The notes beneath the pieces are model-generated. The model was not told where the DNA came from. It ran no database searches and was given only the letters and a program-made list of their open reading frames with translations. A stretch of 64,000 nt of DNA from Litchfieldella rifensis (GTDB taxonomy: Bacteria; Pseudomonadota; Gammaproteobacteria; Pseudomonadales; Halomonadaceae). Position 1 is the stretch's first letter, and every line of letters begins with the position of its first letter. Of this stretch, positions 27,252 to 36,796 are shown one piece after another. The translations under genes and the position numbers were made by a program. The stretch is taken from assembly GCF_042646605.1 (NCBI RefSeq), contig NZ_JBHRUG010000050.1, positions 7,632-71,631 of the forward strand, given 5' to 3'.

Positions 27252-28595
27252 ATGATGTTGGACAAGGTACTCATCGCCAACCGCGGCGAGATCGCCCTGC
27301 GCATCCTGCGTGCCTGCAAGGAATTGGGCATCAGGACCGTGGCGGTGCACTCCAAGGCCGACCGCGAACTGATGCATGTACGCCTGGCCGACGAGGCCGT
27401 ATGCATCGGGCCGGCGCCCTCCGCACAATCGTATCTGAACATTCCGGCGTTGATCAGCGCCGCCGAGGTCACCGACGCCAGCGCCATCCATCCTGGCTAC
27501 GGCTTCCTGTCCGAGAATGCCAATTTTGCCGAACAGGTGGAGCGTTCCGGCTTCACCTTCATTGGCCCACGCGCCGAAACCATTCGCTTGATGGGCGACA
27601 AGGTCAGTGCCATCGAGGCCATGAAGAAGGCGGGGGTTCCCACTGTCCCTGGCTCCGATGGCCCACTTCCGGATGACGAGGCCGAAGTCATGCGCATCGC
27701 TCGGCGCATCGGCTATCCGGTGATCATCAAGGCCGCCGCCGGTGGCGGTGGTCGCGGCATGCGCATGGTACACAGCGAGGCCCATCTGCTAGCGGCGGTC
27801 AGCATCACCAGGAACGAAGCCAACGCCGCTTTCGGCGATGGCACGTTGTACATGGAAAAGTTCCTCGAACACCCACGTCACGTCGAGGTCCAGGTGCTGG
27901 CCGATGGCCAGGGCAACGCCGTCCATCTCTACGATCGCGATTGCTCATTGCAGCGACGCCATCAGAAGGTACTCGAGGAGGCACCGGCACCGCACCTCGA
28001 CCAGGAAGCGCGTGCCCAAGTGCTCAAAGCCTGTACCGATGCCTGCCTGACGATCAACTACCGTGGTGCCGGTACCTTCGAGTTCCTCTATGAGGATGGG
28101 CAGTTCTTCTTCATCGAGATGAACACGCGCGTGCAGGTGGAACACCCGGTCACCGAAATGGTTACCGGCGTGGATATCGTCAAGGAGCAGTTGCGCATCG
28201 CCTCCGGCTTGCCCCTGTCGATCAAGCAGGAAGACGTCAAGCTCGCCGGGCATGCCTTCGAGTGCCGCATCAATGCCGAGGACTCACGCACCTTCATGCC
28301 CTCACCCGGCAAGGTGACTCTCTATCACGCCCCCGGGGGATTGGGCGTGCGCATGGACTCGCACCTGTATACCGGCTATACCGTGCCTCCTCACTACGAC
28401 TCGCTGATCGGCAAGCTCATCACTTGGGGAGAAAACCGCGAGACGGCCCTGACACGGATGCGCAATGCGCTCGACGAATTGCTGGTGGAAGGCATCAAGA
28501 GCAATATCGACCTGCAGAAGGACCTGGTGCGTGACGGCCACTTCCAGCATGGCGGCGTGAACATCCATTACCTGGAGAAGAAACTCAGTCTGTAA
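27252..28595 (+). CDS. accC: Biotin carboxylase subunit of acetyl-CoA carboxylase
   Basis: ATP-grasp enzyme that carboxylates biotin on AccB. 447 residues, with the N-terminal VLIANRGEIALRILRACKELGI, the glycine-rich ATP loop KAAAGGGGRGMRMV, and the active-site segment MNTRVQVEHPVTEMVTGVDIV. Two ATGs in a row at the start. Downstream are two hairpins before prmA, so accBC may be a closed unit. Confidence 0.97.
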   Translation: MMLDKVLIANRGEIALRILRACKELGIRTVAVHSKADRELMHVRLADEAVCIGPAPSAQSYLNIPALISAAEVTDASAIHPGYGFLSENANFAEQVERSGFTFIGPRAETIRLMGDKVSAIEAMKKAGVPTVPGSDGPLPDDEAEVMRIARRIGYPVIIKAAAGGGGRGMRMVHSEAHLLAAVSITRNEANAAFGDGTLYMEKFLEHPRHVEVQVLADGQGNAVHLYDRDCSLQRRHQKVLEEAPAPHLDQEARAQVLKACTDACLTINYRGAGTFEFLYEDGQFFFIEMNTRVQVEHPVTEMVTGVDIVKEQLRIASGLPLSIKQEDVKLAGHAFECRINAEDSRTFMPSPGKVTLYHAPGGLGVRMDSHLYTGYTVPPHYDSLIGKLITWGENRETALTRMRNALDELLVEGIKSNIDLQKDLVRDGHFQHGGVNIHYLEKKLSL

Positions 28596-28633
28596 TGCCC
28601 TGTCGGAGTGACCGAGCAAGTACGGACCGGGGG

Positions 28634-28718
28634 TGCCTGAAAAGCCGACGAATACAAGCCGTTTTTCAGGCAAGGCCGAATCGAATGCCCGCACGGGGTG
28701 GCGTCGAAGCCGCCCCGT
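28634..28718 (+). terminator. Two successive hairpins between accC and prmA
   Basis: The first pairs TGCCTGAAAA (28634-28643) with TTTTCAGGCA (28663-28672). The second pairs ACGGGGTGGC (28693-28702) with GCCGCCCCGT (28709-28718), a 10-bp stem with one T-G pair and a six-base loop, followed by TCGCATTTT. The second resembles an intrinsic terminator or attenuator in the accC-prmA gap. Confidence 0.5.
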
Positions 28719-28757
28719 TCGCATTTTCCTCTCCCACGTTGACGACGAGAGATCATC

Positions 28758-29672
28758 ATGCCCTGGTTACAACTCAAGGCGCATATCGCACCGGAACAAG
28801 CCGACCTCCTCGAGGAGTTGCTGCTTGCCGAGGGGGCCTCAGCCATTACGCTGCAGGACGCCCACGACGATCCGGTTTTCGAGCCTGAGCGCGGCACCAC
28901 CCCACTATGGCATGACACCATCCTCACCGGCCTCTACGACGATCTGGAAGGTATCGAGGCCATGCTCGAGCGCGTGCGCCAGGCCTGGGCCGCGGAAATT
29001 CCCGAGGAGCCGTGCCCGGAGATCGAGTTCGAACTGCTCGCCGACCGGGATTGGGAGCGCGAATGGATGGACGGCTTTCACCCCCTGCGCATGGGCAGCC
29101 GGCTATGGATCGTACCGAGTTGGCACGATGCCCCCGACCCCGACGCCGTCAATCTGCTGCTCGATCCAGGCTTGGCCTTCGGTACCGGCACTCACCCCAC
29201 CACGGCACTGTGCCTGGAGTGGCTCGACGGCCTGGCCGCGACGGGTGCACTCGAAGGTCGCGACGTACTGGATGTAGGCTGTGGCTCGGGCATTCTGGCC
29301 ATTGCTGCCTTGAAGCTCGGTGCCGCACACGCCACCGGCACCGATATCGACCCTCAGGCCCTGCTGGCCAGTCGCGACAATGCCGAACGCAACGCCATCG
29401 AAGCTTCAAGACTCGAACTGCTCTATCCCGAACAGCTCGAGTTCCGCCCCTTCCCGGTAGTGATCGCCAATATTCTCGCAGGCCCCCTGGTGGAGCTGGC
29501 CACGACCATCGCCGATCACGTGGCGCCCGGGGGACGCCTGGCACTCTCCGGCATCCTCGCCGCCCAGGCCGATGAGGTACTGGATGCCTATCGCGACCAG
29601 GGCCTGATCATGGACGATCCCGCCGAGCGCGATGGCTGGATACGCCTGAGCGGACACCGGTCACGGGGTTGA
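28758..29672 (+). CDS. prmA: Ribosomal protein L11 methyltransferase
   Basis: Trimethylates L11 at several amino groups. 304 residues, with the N-terminal L11-binding domain (MPWLQLKAHI...) and the SAM-binding signature LDVGCGSGILAIAALKLGA, and further PVVIANILAGPLVEL, the NIL catalytic loop of this family. Position after accC is common in gammaproteobacteria. Confidence 0.96.
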   Translation: MPWLQLKAHIAPEQADLLEELLLAEGASAITLQDAHDDPVFEPERGTTPLWHDTILTGLYDDLEGIEAMLERVRQAWAAEIPEEPCPEIEFELLADRDWEREWMDGFHPLRMGSRLWIVPSWHDAPDPDAVNLLLDPGLAFGTGTHPTTALCLEWLDGLAATGALEGRDVLDVGCGSGILAIAALKLGAAHATGTDIDPQALLASRDNAERNAIEASRLELLYPEQLEFRPFPVVIANILAGPLVELATTIADHVAPGGRLALSGILAAQADEVLDAYRDQGLIMDDPAERDGWIRLSGHRSRG

Positions 29673-29741
29673 GTCCGTCATTGCGACCTTTTCCGCCTTC
29701 ACCCGGACGCTGTCCATGAGTATGATAAGCCCCCTTGCCCA

Positions 29742-30824
29742 ATGACAGCCGAACGGACGCACCGAGCGACGATGTTCCATCACAACCAGCGGATGCCGCC
29801 CGCCATCGGGCCGCATCGACTTCCTAACCGCGTGATCCTGGCCCCCATGGCCGGCGTCACCGACCGCCCCTTCCGCCAGCTCTGCCGGCGTCTGGGTGCG
29901 GGGCTGGTCGTTTCGGAGATGGTCACCTCGGATCCCAGCCTGTGGCATACCCGCAAGTCGCGGCTGCGCCTCGATCATCGTGGTGAACCCGGCCCACGTT
30001 CGGTCCAGATCGCCGGCGGCGATGCTCACATGCTGGCCCAGGCGGCACGGCTGAATGCCGACCAGGGCGCCGAGATCATCGATATCAACATGGGCTGTCC
30101 GGCGAAGAAAGTCTGCAACAAGGCGGCCGGGTCGGCGCTATTGCGCGACGAGGGGTTGGTCGGTGAGATTCTCGATGCCGTCGTCGCCGCCGTGGACATC
30201 CCGGTGACGCTGAAGATCCGCACTGGCTGGTGCGAAAACAGCAACAATGCGGTACGCGTGGCTCACCTTGCCCAGGAAGCCGGCATCGCCGCCCTGGCGG
30301 TGCATGGCCGCACCCGTCGACAGCGCTACCATGGCCAGGCCGAATACGACACCATCGCCGCCGTCAAGAGCGCGGTGAATATTCCGGTCTTCGCCAATGG
30401 CGACATCGATTCTCCTTCCAAGGCCGTCGCTGTGCTCGACTATACTGGTGCGGATGCGGTAATGATCGGTCGTGGTGCCCAGGGCAATCCTTGGATCTTT
30501 CGCGAAATCGATCACTACCTGCAGCATGGGGAACACCTGCCGCCGCCGACGAATGACGAGCGAGCCCGCGTGATGCGCGATCACCTCGAGGCGCTGCATG
30601 ACTTCTATGGCGATCACATGGGAGTCCGTATCGCCCGCAAGCATCTGGGATGGTATCTTGCCAGCCGCCTGCATCTTGCCCCCCAGGCAGTCAAGTCACA
30701 GCGGGCCATCTTCAATGCGCTGGAGCGGCCTCGGGACCAACTTCACTTCGTGGACGAACTGTTTCGTCATGCGACGGCTCATGGCGGCCGCCACATGACG
30801 ACGGATGGAATCAGTGCAGCATGA
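29742..30824 (+). CDS. dusB: tRNA-dihydrouridine synthase B
   Basis: FMN-dependent reductase that makes dihydrouridine in tRNA. The family opening IGPHRLPNRVILAPMAGVTDRPFRQLCRRLGAGLVVSEMV is followed by DINMGCPAKKVCNKAAGSALL with the catalytic cysteine and by VHGRTRRQRYHG. Start uncertain: ATGs at 29742, 29772 and 29793 are all in frame, and the last gives a length closest to the E. coli enzyme. Its stop overlaps the fis start (ATGA), the classic dusB-fis operon in which fis is the regulated partner. Confidence 0.94.
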   Translation: MTAERTHRATMFHHNQRMPPAIGPHRLPNRVILAPMAGVTDRPFRQLCRRLGAGLVVSEMVTSDPSLWHTRKSRLRLDHRGEPGPRSVQIAGGDAHMLAQAARLNADQGAEIIDINMGCPAKKVCNKAAGSALLRDEGLVGEILDAVVAAVDIPVTLKIRTGWCENSNNAVRVAHLAQEAGIAALAVHGRTRRQRYHGQAEYDTIAAVKSAVNIPVFANGDIDSPSKAVAVLDYTGADAVMIGRGAQGNPWIFREIDHYLQHGEHLPPPTNDERARVMRDHLEALHDFYGDHMGVRIARKHLGWYLASRLHLAPQAVKSQRAIFNALERPRDQLHFVDELFRHATAHGGRHMTTDGISAA

Positions 30825-31162
30825 CCAGCAGGCAAGCGACTCCCAATCATGGCATGACCGCCCACCAGGATCCCCTGGAGATCACCGGTGCACCCACGGT
30901 GTCTTCGCGGGCGACCTCTCCAGCAACGCCTCAGGAGCAGCCGCTGCGTGAAGCGGTCGATGCGGCCATGCGACGCTATTTCGCCCATCTCGACGGCGAG
31001 ACGGTCACCGATCTCTATGCCATGGTGCTGGCCGAGGTCGAAGCCCCCTTGCTGACGTCGGTGATGGATTATGTCAACGGCAACCAGACCCGTGCCGCCG
31101 AAATCCTGGGGCTCAATCGCGGCACACTGCGCAAGAAACTCAAGCAATACGCCCTGATATGA
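30821..31162 (+). CDS. fis: DNA-binding protein Fis
   Basis: Small nucleoid-associated regulator. The C-terminal helix-turn-helix TRAAEILGLNRGTLRKKLKQYALI is nearly identical to other Fis proteins, and the preceding helices LYAMVLAEVEAPLLTSVMDYVNGNQ form the dimerisation core. From the ATG that overlaps dusB the protein has 113 residues with a longer, variable N-terminus; an internal ATG at 30854 gives 102. A strong terminator follows. Confidence 0.95.
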   Translation: MTSRQATPNHGMTAHQDPLEITGAPTVSSRATSPATPQEQPLREAVDAAMRRYFAHLDGETVTDLYAMVLAEVEAPLLTSVMDYVNGNQTRAAEILGLNRGTLRKKLKQYALI

Positions 31163-31167
31163 CACCG

Positions 31168-31196
31168 AAGGGGAGCCGCATGCGGCTCCCCTTTTC
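31168..31196 (+). terminator. Rho-independent terminator after fis
   Basis: An 11-bp self-complementary stem (GGGGAGCCGCA / TGCGGCTCCCC) followed by TTTT, six bases after the fis stop. Good geometry for an intrinsic terminator closing the dusB-fis operon. Confidence 0.88.
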
Positions 31197-31256
31197 GTGC
31201 CTCTCCTCCCAGGCACGGATGAATCTTCTATCCTCCAGCATCAAGAGTGGAACCGA

Positions 31257-32849
31257 ATGGCCAATCAAGCGACTCCCCCTCCTCACCAGCCAGTACGCCG
31301 CGCCCTGATCAGCGTCTCCGACAAGACCGGCGTCGTCGATTTCGCCCGCGGCCTGGCCGAACGCGGTGTCGAACTGTTGTCCACCGGCGGCACCTTCCGC
31401 CTGCTCCAGGACAATGGCATCGCGGTGCGTGAAGTCAGCGAACACACCGGCTTCCCGGAAATCATGGACGGTCGCGTCAAGACCCTGCATCCCAAGATCC
31501 ACGGCGGCATCCTCGGCCGCCGCGGTGTCGACGACGCGGTGATGGTGGAGCACGATATCGCGCCGATCGACATGGTGGTGGTCAACCTCTATCCCTTTGC
31601 CGCCACCGTCGCCCGGCCCGACTGCACCCTGGAGGACGCCATCGAGAACATCGACATCGGCGGCCCGACCATGGTACGTGCCTGCGCCAAGAATCATGCC
31701 CACACCACCATCGTGGTGGACGCCGGCGACTATGCCCGGGTGCTGGACGAAATCGCCGCTCAGGACGGCAGGGTCAGTGACGCCACCCGTTTCGATCTCG
31801 CGGTCAAGGCCTTCGAGCACACCGCCGCCTATGACGCCGCCATCGCCGACTACCTCGGCCAGCGGGTCCCCGGCGGCGAAGGTGGCTTTCCGCGCACCTA
31901 CAACCTGCAGTTCCGCAAGAAGCAATCGATGCGCTACGGCGAAAACCCGCACCAGGGGGCGGCATTCTATGTCGAGCCTGAGGCTTCGGAGGCCAGCGTC
32001 GCCACCGCCGAGCAACTACAAGGCAAGGCCCTGTCGTTCAACAATGTCGCCGACACCGATGCCGCCTTCGAATGCGTCAAAGCCTTCACCGAGACCGCCT
32101 GCGTGATCGTCAAGCATGCCAACCCCTGTGGCGTGGCCGTCGGCGAGAATGCACTGCAGGCCTACGAGAAGGCCTTCGCCACCGACCCCACCAGCGCCTT
32201 CGGCGGCATCATCGCCTTCAACGCACCTCTGGATGGAGAGACGGCGCGGGCCATCATCGATCGTCAGTTCGTCGAGGTCATCATCGCTCCGGGGATCAGC
32301 GACGAGGCCAAGGCCACCGTCGCCGAGAAACAGAACGTACGGCTGCTCGACGTCGGTGCCCATTGGCCCGGTAAGCGTGAGCACGCACATGACTTCAAGC
32401 GCGTCACCGGCGGGCTGCTGGTCCAGGACCGCGACTTGGGCATGGTCGGCCGCGATGACCTTACCGTGGTCAGCGAGCGGGTGCCCAGCGAGCAGGAGAC
32501 GCGCGACCTGGCGTTTGCCTGGAAAGTCGCCAAGTACGTCAAGTCCAACGCCATCGTCTATGCCAAGCACGGCCAGACGATCGGCGTGGGTGCCGGCCAG
32601 ATGAGCCGCGTCTACTCGGCCAAGATCGCCGGCATCAAGGCCGCCGACGAGGGACTCGCCGTACCCGGCTCGGTGATGGCCTCCGATGCCTTCTTCCCGT
32701 TCCGCGACGGCATCGACGCCGCCGCCGCGGCCGGCATCACCGCAGTGATCCAGCCCGGCGGCTCGATGCGCGACCAGGAGGTGATCGATGCCGCCAACGA
32801 GGCGGGAATCGCCATGGTATTCACCGGCATGCGCCATTTTAGGCACTGA
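31257..32849 (+). CDS. purH: Bifunctional AICAR formyltransferase / IMP cyclohydrolase
   Basis: Catalyses the last two steps of purine synthesis to IMP. 530 residues with the cyclohydrolase (MGS-like) domain first (RRALISVSDKTGVVDFARGLAERGVELLSTGGT, TLHPKIHGGIL) and the transformylase domain second (KHANPCGVAVG, SAFGGIIAFN, GAGQMSRV). Start ATG at 31257. The stop codon shares its last A with the start of a heptanucleotide tandem array. Confidence 0.97.
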   Translation: MANQATPPPHQPVRRALISVSDKTGVVDFARGLAERGVELLSTGGTFRLLQDNGIAVREVSEHTGFPEIMDGRVKTLHPKIHGGILGRRGVDDAVMVEHDIAPIDMVVVNLYPFAATVARPDCTLEDAIENIDIGGPTMVRACAKNHAHTTIVVDAGDYARVLDEIAAQDGRVSDATRFDLAVKAFEHTAAYDAAIADYLGQRVPGGEGGFPRTYNLQFRKKQSMRYGENPHQGAAFYVEPEASEASVATAEQLQGKALSFNNVADTDAAFECVKAFTETACVIVKHANPCGVAVGENALQAYEKAFATDPTSAFGGIIAFNAPLDGETARAIIDRQFVEVIIAPGISDEAKATVAEKQNVRLLDVGAHWPGKREHAHDFKRVTGGLLVQDRDLGMVGRDDLTVVSERVPSEQETRDLAFAWKVAKYVKSNAIVYAKHGQTIGVGAGQMSRVYSAKIAGIKAADEGLAVPGSVMASDAFFPFRDGIDAAAAAGITAVIQPGGSMRDQEVIDAANEAGIAMVFTGMRHFRH

Positions 32850-32932
32850 AGCTGTAAGCTGTAAGCTGTAAGCTGTAAGCTGTAAGCTGTAAGCTGTAAG
32901 CTGTAAGCTGTAAGCTGTAAGCTGTAAGCTGT
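32849..32932. repeat. Tandem heptanucleotide array (AAGCTGT)12
   Basis: Twelve perfect head-to-tail copies of AAGCTGT, 84 bases, beginning with the last base of the purH stop codon. The unit differs by one transition from the AAGCCGT array at 15929-15968. Copy number is probably variable. The array is followed by a bidirectional terminator before the convergent ABC transporter gene. Confidence 0.97.
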
Positions 32933-32965
32933 AAGAACAGAATAACCTTCTGACAGACAAGGAAA

Positions 32966-32996
32966 ATCCCACGCGGAACAGCGCGTGGGATTTTTC
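32966..32996. terminator. Terminator between purH and the ABC transporter gene
   Basis: Stem ATCCCACGC / GCGTGGGAT with an eight-base loop, followed by a run of T on the plus strand and preceded by a run of A (T on the minus strand). This suits termination in both directions between the two convergent genes. Confidence 0.85.
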
Positions 32997-33016
32997 CCCG
33001 CTTTATTGCATAGCCG

Positions 33017-34903
33017 CTACGCTTCGTCGGGAACTTTCTGTTGAGTGTCCGTTTCGATGTCCTCGCCCAGGAAGCCGCCGGACTGACGCCGCCATAGTGC
33101 GGCATAGAGACCATCGTGGCGAAGCAGCTCCTCGTGGGTGCCAGCCTCGATGATGCGCCCCTTGTCCATGACCACCAGCCGGTCCAGCATGGCGATGGTC
33201 GACAGGCGGTGGGCAATGGCGATCACGGTCTTGCCCTCCATCAAGGCATAGAGCTGTTCCTGGATCGCCGCCTCGACCTCGGAGTCCAGCGCCGAGGTGG
33301 CCTCGTCGAGCACCAGGATCGGCGCGTTCTTCAGCAGCACCCTAGCGATGGCGATACGCTGGCGCTGCCCGCCCGAGAGCTTGACCCCACGTTCGCCGAC
33401 ATGCGCATCCAACCCCCGGCGCCCCTGCGGATCGCTCAGGGTCTCGATGAAGGTATCGGCATGGGCGCGCCGCGCGGCATCCATCACCTGTCCATCGCTG
33501 GCATGCGGACTGCCGTAGCGAATGTTGTCGCGGATCGAGCGGTGCAATAACGACGTATCCTGGGTCACCATCCCGATCTGCCGGCGCAGCGACTCCTGGG
33601 TAACACCAGCGACATCCTGACCGTCGATCAGGATGCGCCCCTCCTCCAGGTCATAGAAGCGCAGCAACAGATTGGCCAGGGTCGATTTTCCTGCCCCGGA
33701 CCGGCCGATGATCCCCACCTTCTCACCCGGCTGGATGGCCAGCGAGAGATCCTCGATGACCCGCGGCTGGCGCTCGTCGTCGCGCGATTTGCCGTAGTGG
33801 AAATGCAGGTGTTCGAAACGGATCTCGCCACGCGGCACGACTAGCTCCTTGGCACCGGGCCGATCGGTTACCGTCGGTGTTCGAGCGATGGTGTTGATAC
33901 CATCCTGCACCGTGCCGATGTTCTCGAACAGGCCGGCCACTTCCCATAGAATCCAGTCCGACATGAAGCGGATCCGCATCACCAGTGCGATCGCCACCGC
34001 GATCACGCCGAGCGAGATGGCCGCGAAGTACCAGGTGATGACGGCGATCGCCGCCACCGAGGCCAACAACAGCGAATTCAGCACCGTCAGGCATACCGTC
34101 ATCACGGTCACCAGACGCATCTGGCGATGCACTGTCTGCATGAACATGTCCATGGCGTCGCGGGCATATTCCTGTTCACGCAACGTATCGGCGAACAACT
34201 TGATGGTCTGGATATTGGTGTAGCTGTCGACGATACGCCCGGTCATCTGCGCCCGGGCATTGGCCTGGGCCATCGATACCCGGCGCAAGCGCGGCACGAA
34301 GACGATCATGATTCCCACATAACCCGCCAGCCAGACGACCAGCGGCAGCATCAACCAGGGGTCGGCACGTCCCACGAGGAACATGGCACCGGTGAAGTAG
34401 ACGAGGACATAGACGAACAGGTCGGTCAGCTTCATCACCGTCTCGCGGACAGCCAGTGCCGTCTGCATGACCTTCTGCGACACACGACCGGCAAACTCGT
34501 CCTGGAAGAACAGCATGCTCTGGCCGAGGATATGCCGATGCGCGAGCCAACGCCCAATCATCGGATAGTTGCCGAAAATGCTCTGGTGCTTGAGCAGCGA
34601 CTGCCCCAGCACCAATAGTGGCAAGCCGAATATCACCAGCAGCGCCATGCCGGCCAGGGACCAGCCATGCTCGGCAAAGAACCCATCCCGCTCGGCATCG
34701 GCCAGCCAATCGACCAAGTCTCCCATATAACTGAAGAATACCAACTCGGCGGCCGACACCAGGCCCGTCAATAGTGACATCATCGCCAGCAGTGGCAACA
34801 CCGCTTTCGAATAATGATAAAGGAAAGCCAACAGGCCACGCGGCGGTGTGCCAGACGCCTCCTGCGGATAGGGGTGCACTAATGTCTCGAAGAAGTGGAA
34901 CAT
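33017..34903 (-). CDS. ABC transporter, fused permease and ATP-binding protein
   Basis: A 628-residue half-transporter of the MsbA/multidrug type. An N-terminal transmembrane domain with about six segments is followed by a nucleotide-binding domain with Walker A GRSGAGKST, signature LSGGQ and Walker B ILVLDEATSALD. The opening FHFFETLVHPYP is found in a widespread gammaproteobacterial group of unknown substrate. The start is taken at the ATG at 34903. The protein is of the same broad class as lasso-peptide exporters, but it is separated from the lasso locus by gabD, folX and folE and looks like a core gene, so I do not assign it that role. Confidence 0.88.
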   Translation of the reverse strand: MFHFFETLVHPYPQEASGTPPRGLLAFLYHYSKAVLPLLAMMSLLTGLVSAAELVFFSYMGDLVDWLADAERDGFFAEHGWSLAGMALLVIFGLPLLVLGQSLLKHQSIFGNYPMIGRWLAHRHILGQSMLFFQDEFAGRVSQKVMQTALAVRETVMKLTDLFVYVLVYFTGAMFLVGRADPWLMLPLVVWLAGYVGIMIVFVPRLRRVSMAQANARAQMTGRIVDSYTNIQTIKLFADTLREQEYARDAMDMFMQTVHRQMRLVTVMTVCLTVLNSLLLASVAAIAVITWYFAAISLGVIAVAIALVMRIRFMSDWILWEVAGLFENIGTVQDGINTIARTPTVTDRPGAKELVVPRGEIRFEHLHFHYGKSRDDERQPRVIEDLSLAIQPGEKVGIIGRSGAGKSTLANLLLRFYDLEEGRILIDGQDVAGVTQESLRRQIGMVTQDTSLLHRSIRDNIRYGSPHASDGQVMDAARRAHADTFIETLSDPQGRRGLDAHVGERGVKLSGGQRQRIAIARVLLKNAPILVLDEATSALDSEVEAAIQEQLYALMEGKTVIAIAHRLSTIAMLDRLVVMDKGRIIEAGTHEELLRHDGLYAALWRRQSGGFLGEDIETDTQQKVPDEA

Positions 34904-34996
34904 GGCGATAGCGACTCCATTGCACTGACCGGGCAACCGGGAGCTTATTACCTCAATCTTACTTTAGGTCAACAGTATTTTTGCGCTCCTCAACGA

Positions 34997-35024
34997 CAAC
35001 GGACAGCCCTGCGGCTGCCCGTTG
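34997..35024 (-). terminator. Hairpin downstream of gabD
   Basis: Stem CAACGGACAGCC / GGCTGCCCGTTG (12 bp with one mismatch) and a four-base loop, 30 bases past the gabD stop. No long T-run, so it is a candidate only. Confidence 0.5.
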
Positions 35025-35053
35025 TCCGTAGCGCATGGGGTCGAGCGCGAGGC

Positions 35054-36511
35054 TCAGCCAAGGTCGATACAGAGGTACTTGGTCTCAACGAATTCGTCCA
35101 GTCCCTGGTGCCCACCTTCGCGACCCAGGCCCGAGGACTTGACGCCGCCAAAGGGGGCGGCAGCGTTGGAAATCAAGCCGGTGTTGATTCCTACCATGCC
35201 ATACTCCAGGGCTTCGGCCACCCGCCACACGCGCGCCAGGTCACGAGAATAGAAATATGCAGCCAGGCCGGCATTGGTGTCATTGGCCATGGCTACAGCA
35301 TCCTCTTCATCCTCGAAGGGGAAGACCGCCGCCAGCGGGCCAAAGGTTTCCTCGGAGGCGACCTTCATCTCGGCTGTGGCGCCGTTGATCAGGGTCGGAG
35401 TGAAGAAGTTGCCCCCCTGCGGGTGCGGATTGCCGCCCAACAGCAATTCGGCGCCATGGTCCATGGCGTCGCGAACGTGTTCGTTGACCTTGTCCACGGC
35501 ACTCTGATCGATCAACGGACCGATGTTGATACCGGGCTCGACTCCGTTCCCGACGTGCAGTTCGCTATTCATGGCCACGGCAAACTTCTCACAGAAAGCG
35601 TTGACCACGCTGGACTGCACCAGGAAGCGGTTGGTCCCCACGCAGGACTGCCCGGTATTGCGGAACTTGGCGGTCATGGCGCCATCCACGGCGGCGTCCA
35701 GATCGGCATCCTCGAACACAATAAAAGGCGCGTTGCCGCCCAGCTCCAGCGAGATCTTCTGGATGTGCTGTGATGCCTGGGCCATCAGCTTGCTGCCGAC
35801 TTCGGTGGAACCGGTAAAGGTAATCTTGCGCACCACCGGCGACTCGGTCAGCGTCGTGGCAATTTCGCTGGCACGTCCGGGAACCACGTTGAACACGCCC
35901 CGTGGAATACCGGCTCGTTCGGCCAGCAGAGCCAGCGCCGTCGCGGAAAAGGGGGTCTGGCTGGCCGGCTTGACCACGATCGGACAACCGGCAGCCAGTG
36001 CCGCCCCCGCCTTGCGGGTGATCATGGCGGCGGGGAAGTTCCAAGGCGTGATGGCCCCTACTACACCCACCGGCTGCTTGGTCACCACGATGCGCTGGTT
36101 GGTTTTGGCGGCGGGCACGGTTTCGCCATAGATCCGACGCGCCTCCTCGGCGAACCAGCGCAGGAAGCTAGCCGCATAGGCGACCTCCCCGGCGGCCTCC
36201 TTGAGCGGCTTGCCCTGTTCCAGGGTCATGATGGTCGCGAGTTCCTGTTGATGCTCATGCATCAAATCGTGCCATTTCATCAAACAATCGGCCCGCTCGA
36301 GGGCGGTCAGGGCACGCCAGGCAGGAAAGGCCACCTCGGCCGCGGCAATGGCACGCTCGGTCTCGACACGACCCAGGCGCGGCACACGGCCGATGATCTC
36401 GCCATCGGCCGGATTGACGACATCGATCTGTTCACCACTGTCGGCGGCCACCCAACCGCCATCGATATAGGCAAAAGGCCGGAACAGCGGATTGTCTTGC
36501 AGGGATTGCAT
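35054..36511 (-). CDS. gabD: Succinate-semialdehyde dehydrogenase (NADP-type)
   Basis: Oxidises succinate semialdehyde to succinate, the end of 4-aminobutyrate breakdown. 485 residues, aligned along its whole length with GabD in my recollection of the family. It has AITPWNFPAAMITRKAGAALAAGC, the catalytic Glu in LELGGNAPF, the catalytic Cys in NTGQSCVGTNR, and ends in GREGGHQGLDEFVETKYLCIDLG. AAGGAG precedes the ATG at 36511. No gabT or gabP lies beside it, so the upstream aminotransferase must be elsewhere. Confidence 0.9.
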   Translation of the reverse strand: MQSLQDNPLFRPFAYIDGGWVAADSGEQIDVVNPADGEIIGRVPRLGRVETERAIAAAEVAFPAWRALTALERADCLMKWHDLMHEHQQELATIMTLEQGKPLKEAAGEVAYAASFLRWFAEEARRIYGETVPAAKTNQRIVVTKQPVGVVGAITPWNFPAAMITRKAGAALAAGCPIVVKPASQTPFSATALALLAERAGIPRGVFNVVPGRASEIATTLTESPVVRKITFTGSTEVGSKLMAQASQHIQKISLELGGNAPFIVFEDADLDAAVDGAMTAKFRNTGQSCVGTNRFLVQSSVVNAFCEKFAVAMNSELHVGNGVEPGINIGPLIDQSAVDKVNEHVRDAMDHGAELLLGGNPHPQGGNFFTPTLINGATAEMKVASEETFGPLAAVFPFEDEEDAVAMANDTNAGLAAYFYSRDLARVWRVAEALEYGMVGINTGLISNAAAPFGGVKSSGLGREGGHQGLDEFVETKYLCIDLG

Positions 36512-36796
36512 AGCATTCTCCTTCCCGGGATGACGGCGCCGGGCGCCGCTCAGGGTGGCAGCCATGGTATCGACGCCATAGCTGCCGTGACTGGGATTCG
36601 CGGATTCGCTTCATGAGCCCCGCCGTGCTCGAGTGATGGTTCCCGAGCGGCGAAGGATCGGACCACACCGGCCGGGACACTGGCCATCGTGTCGAAGCCG
36701 GCAAAGGGCTCACGCTAATTCTAACTTTCATGCTAAGCCGATTTGGGGCATGGCACCAACCCTAATGGCTCGGGGACGGGATGCTTGCCGACAAGC

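Noticed and set aside
33017..34903. ABC exporter as the lasso-peptide transporter
   Set aside because: Same general class, but opposite strand, separated by gabD, folX and folE, and resembling a widely conserved core gene.
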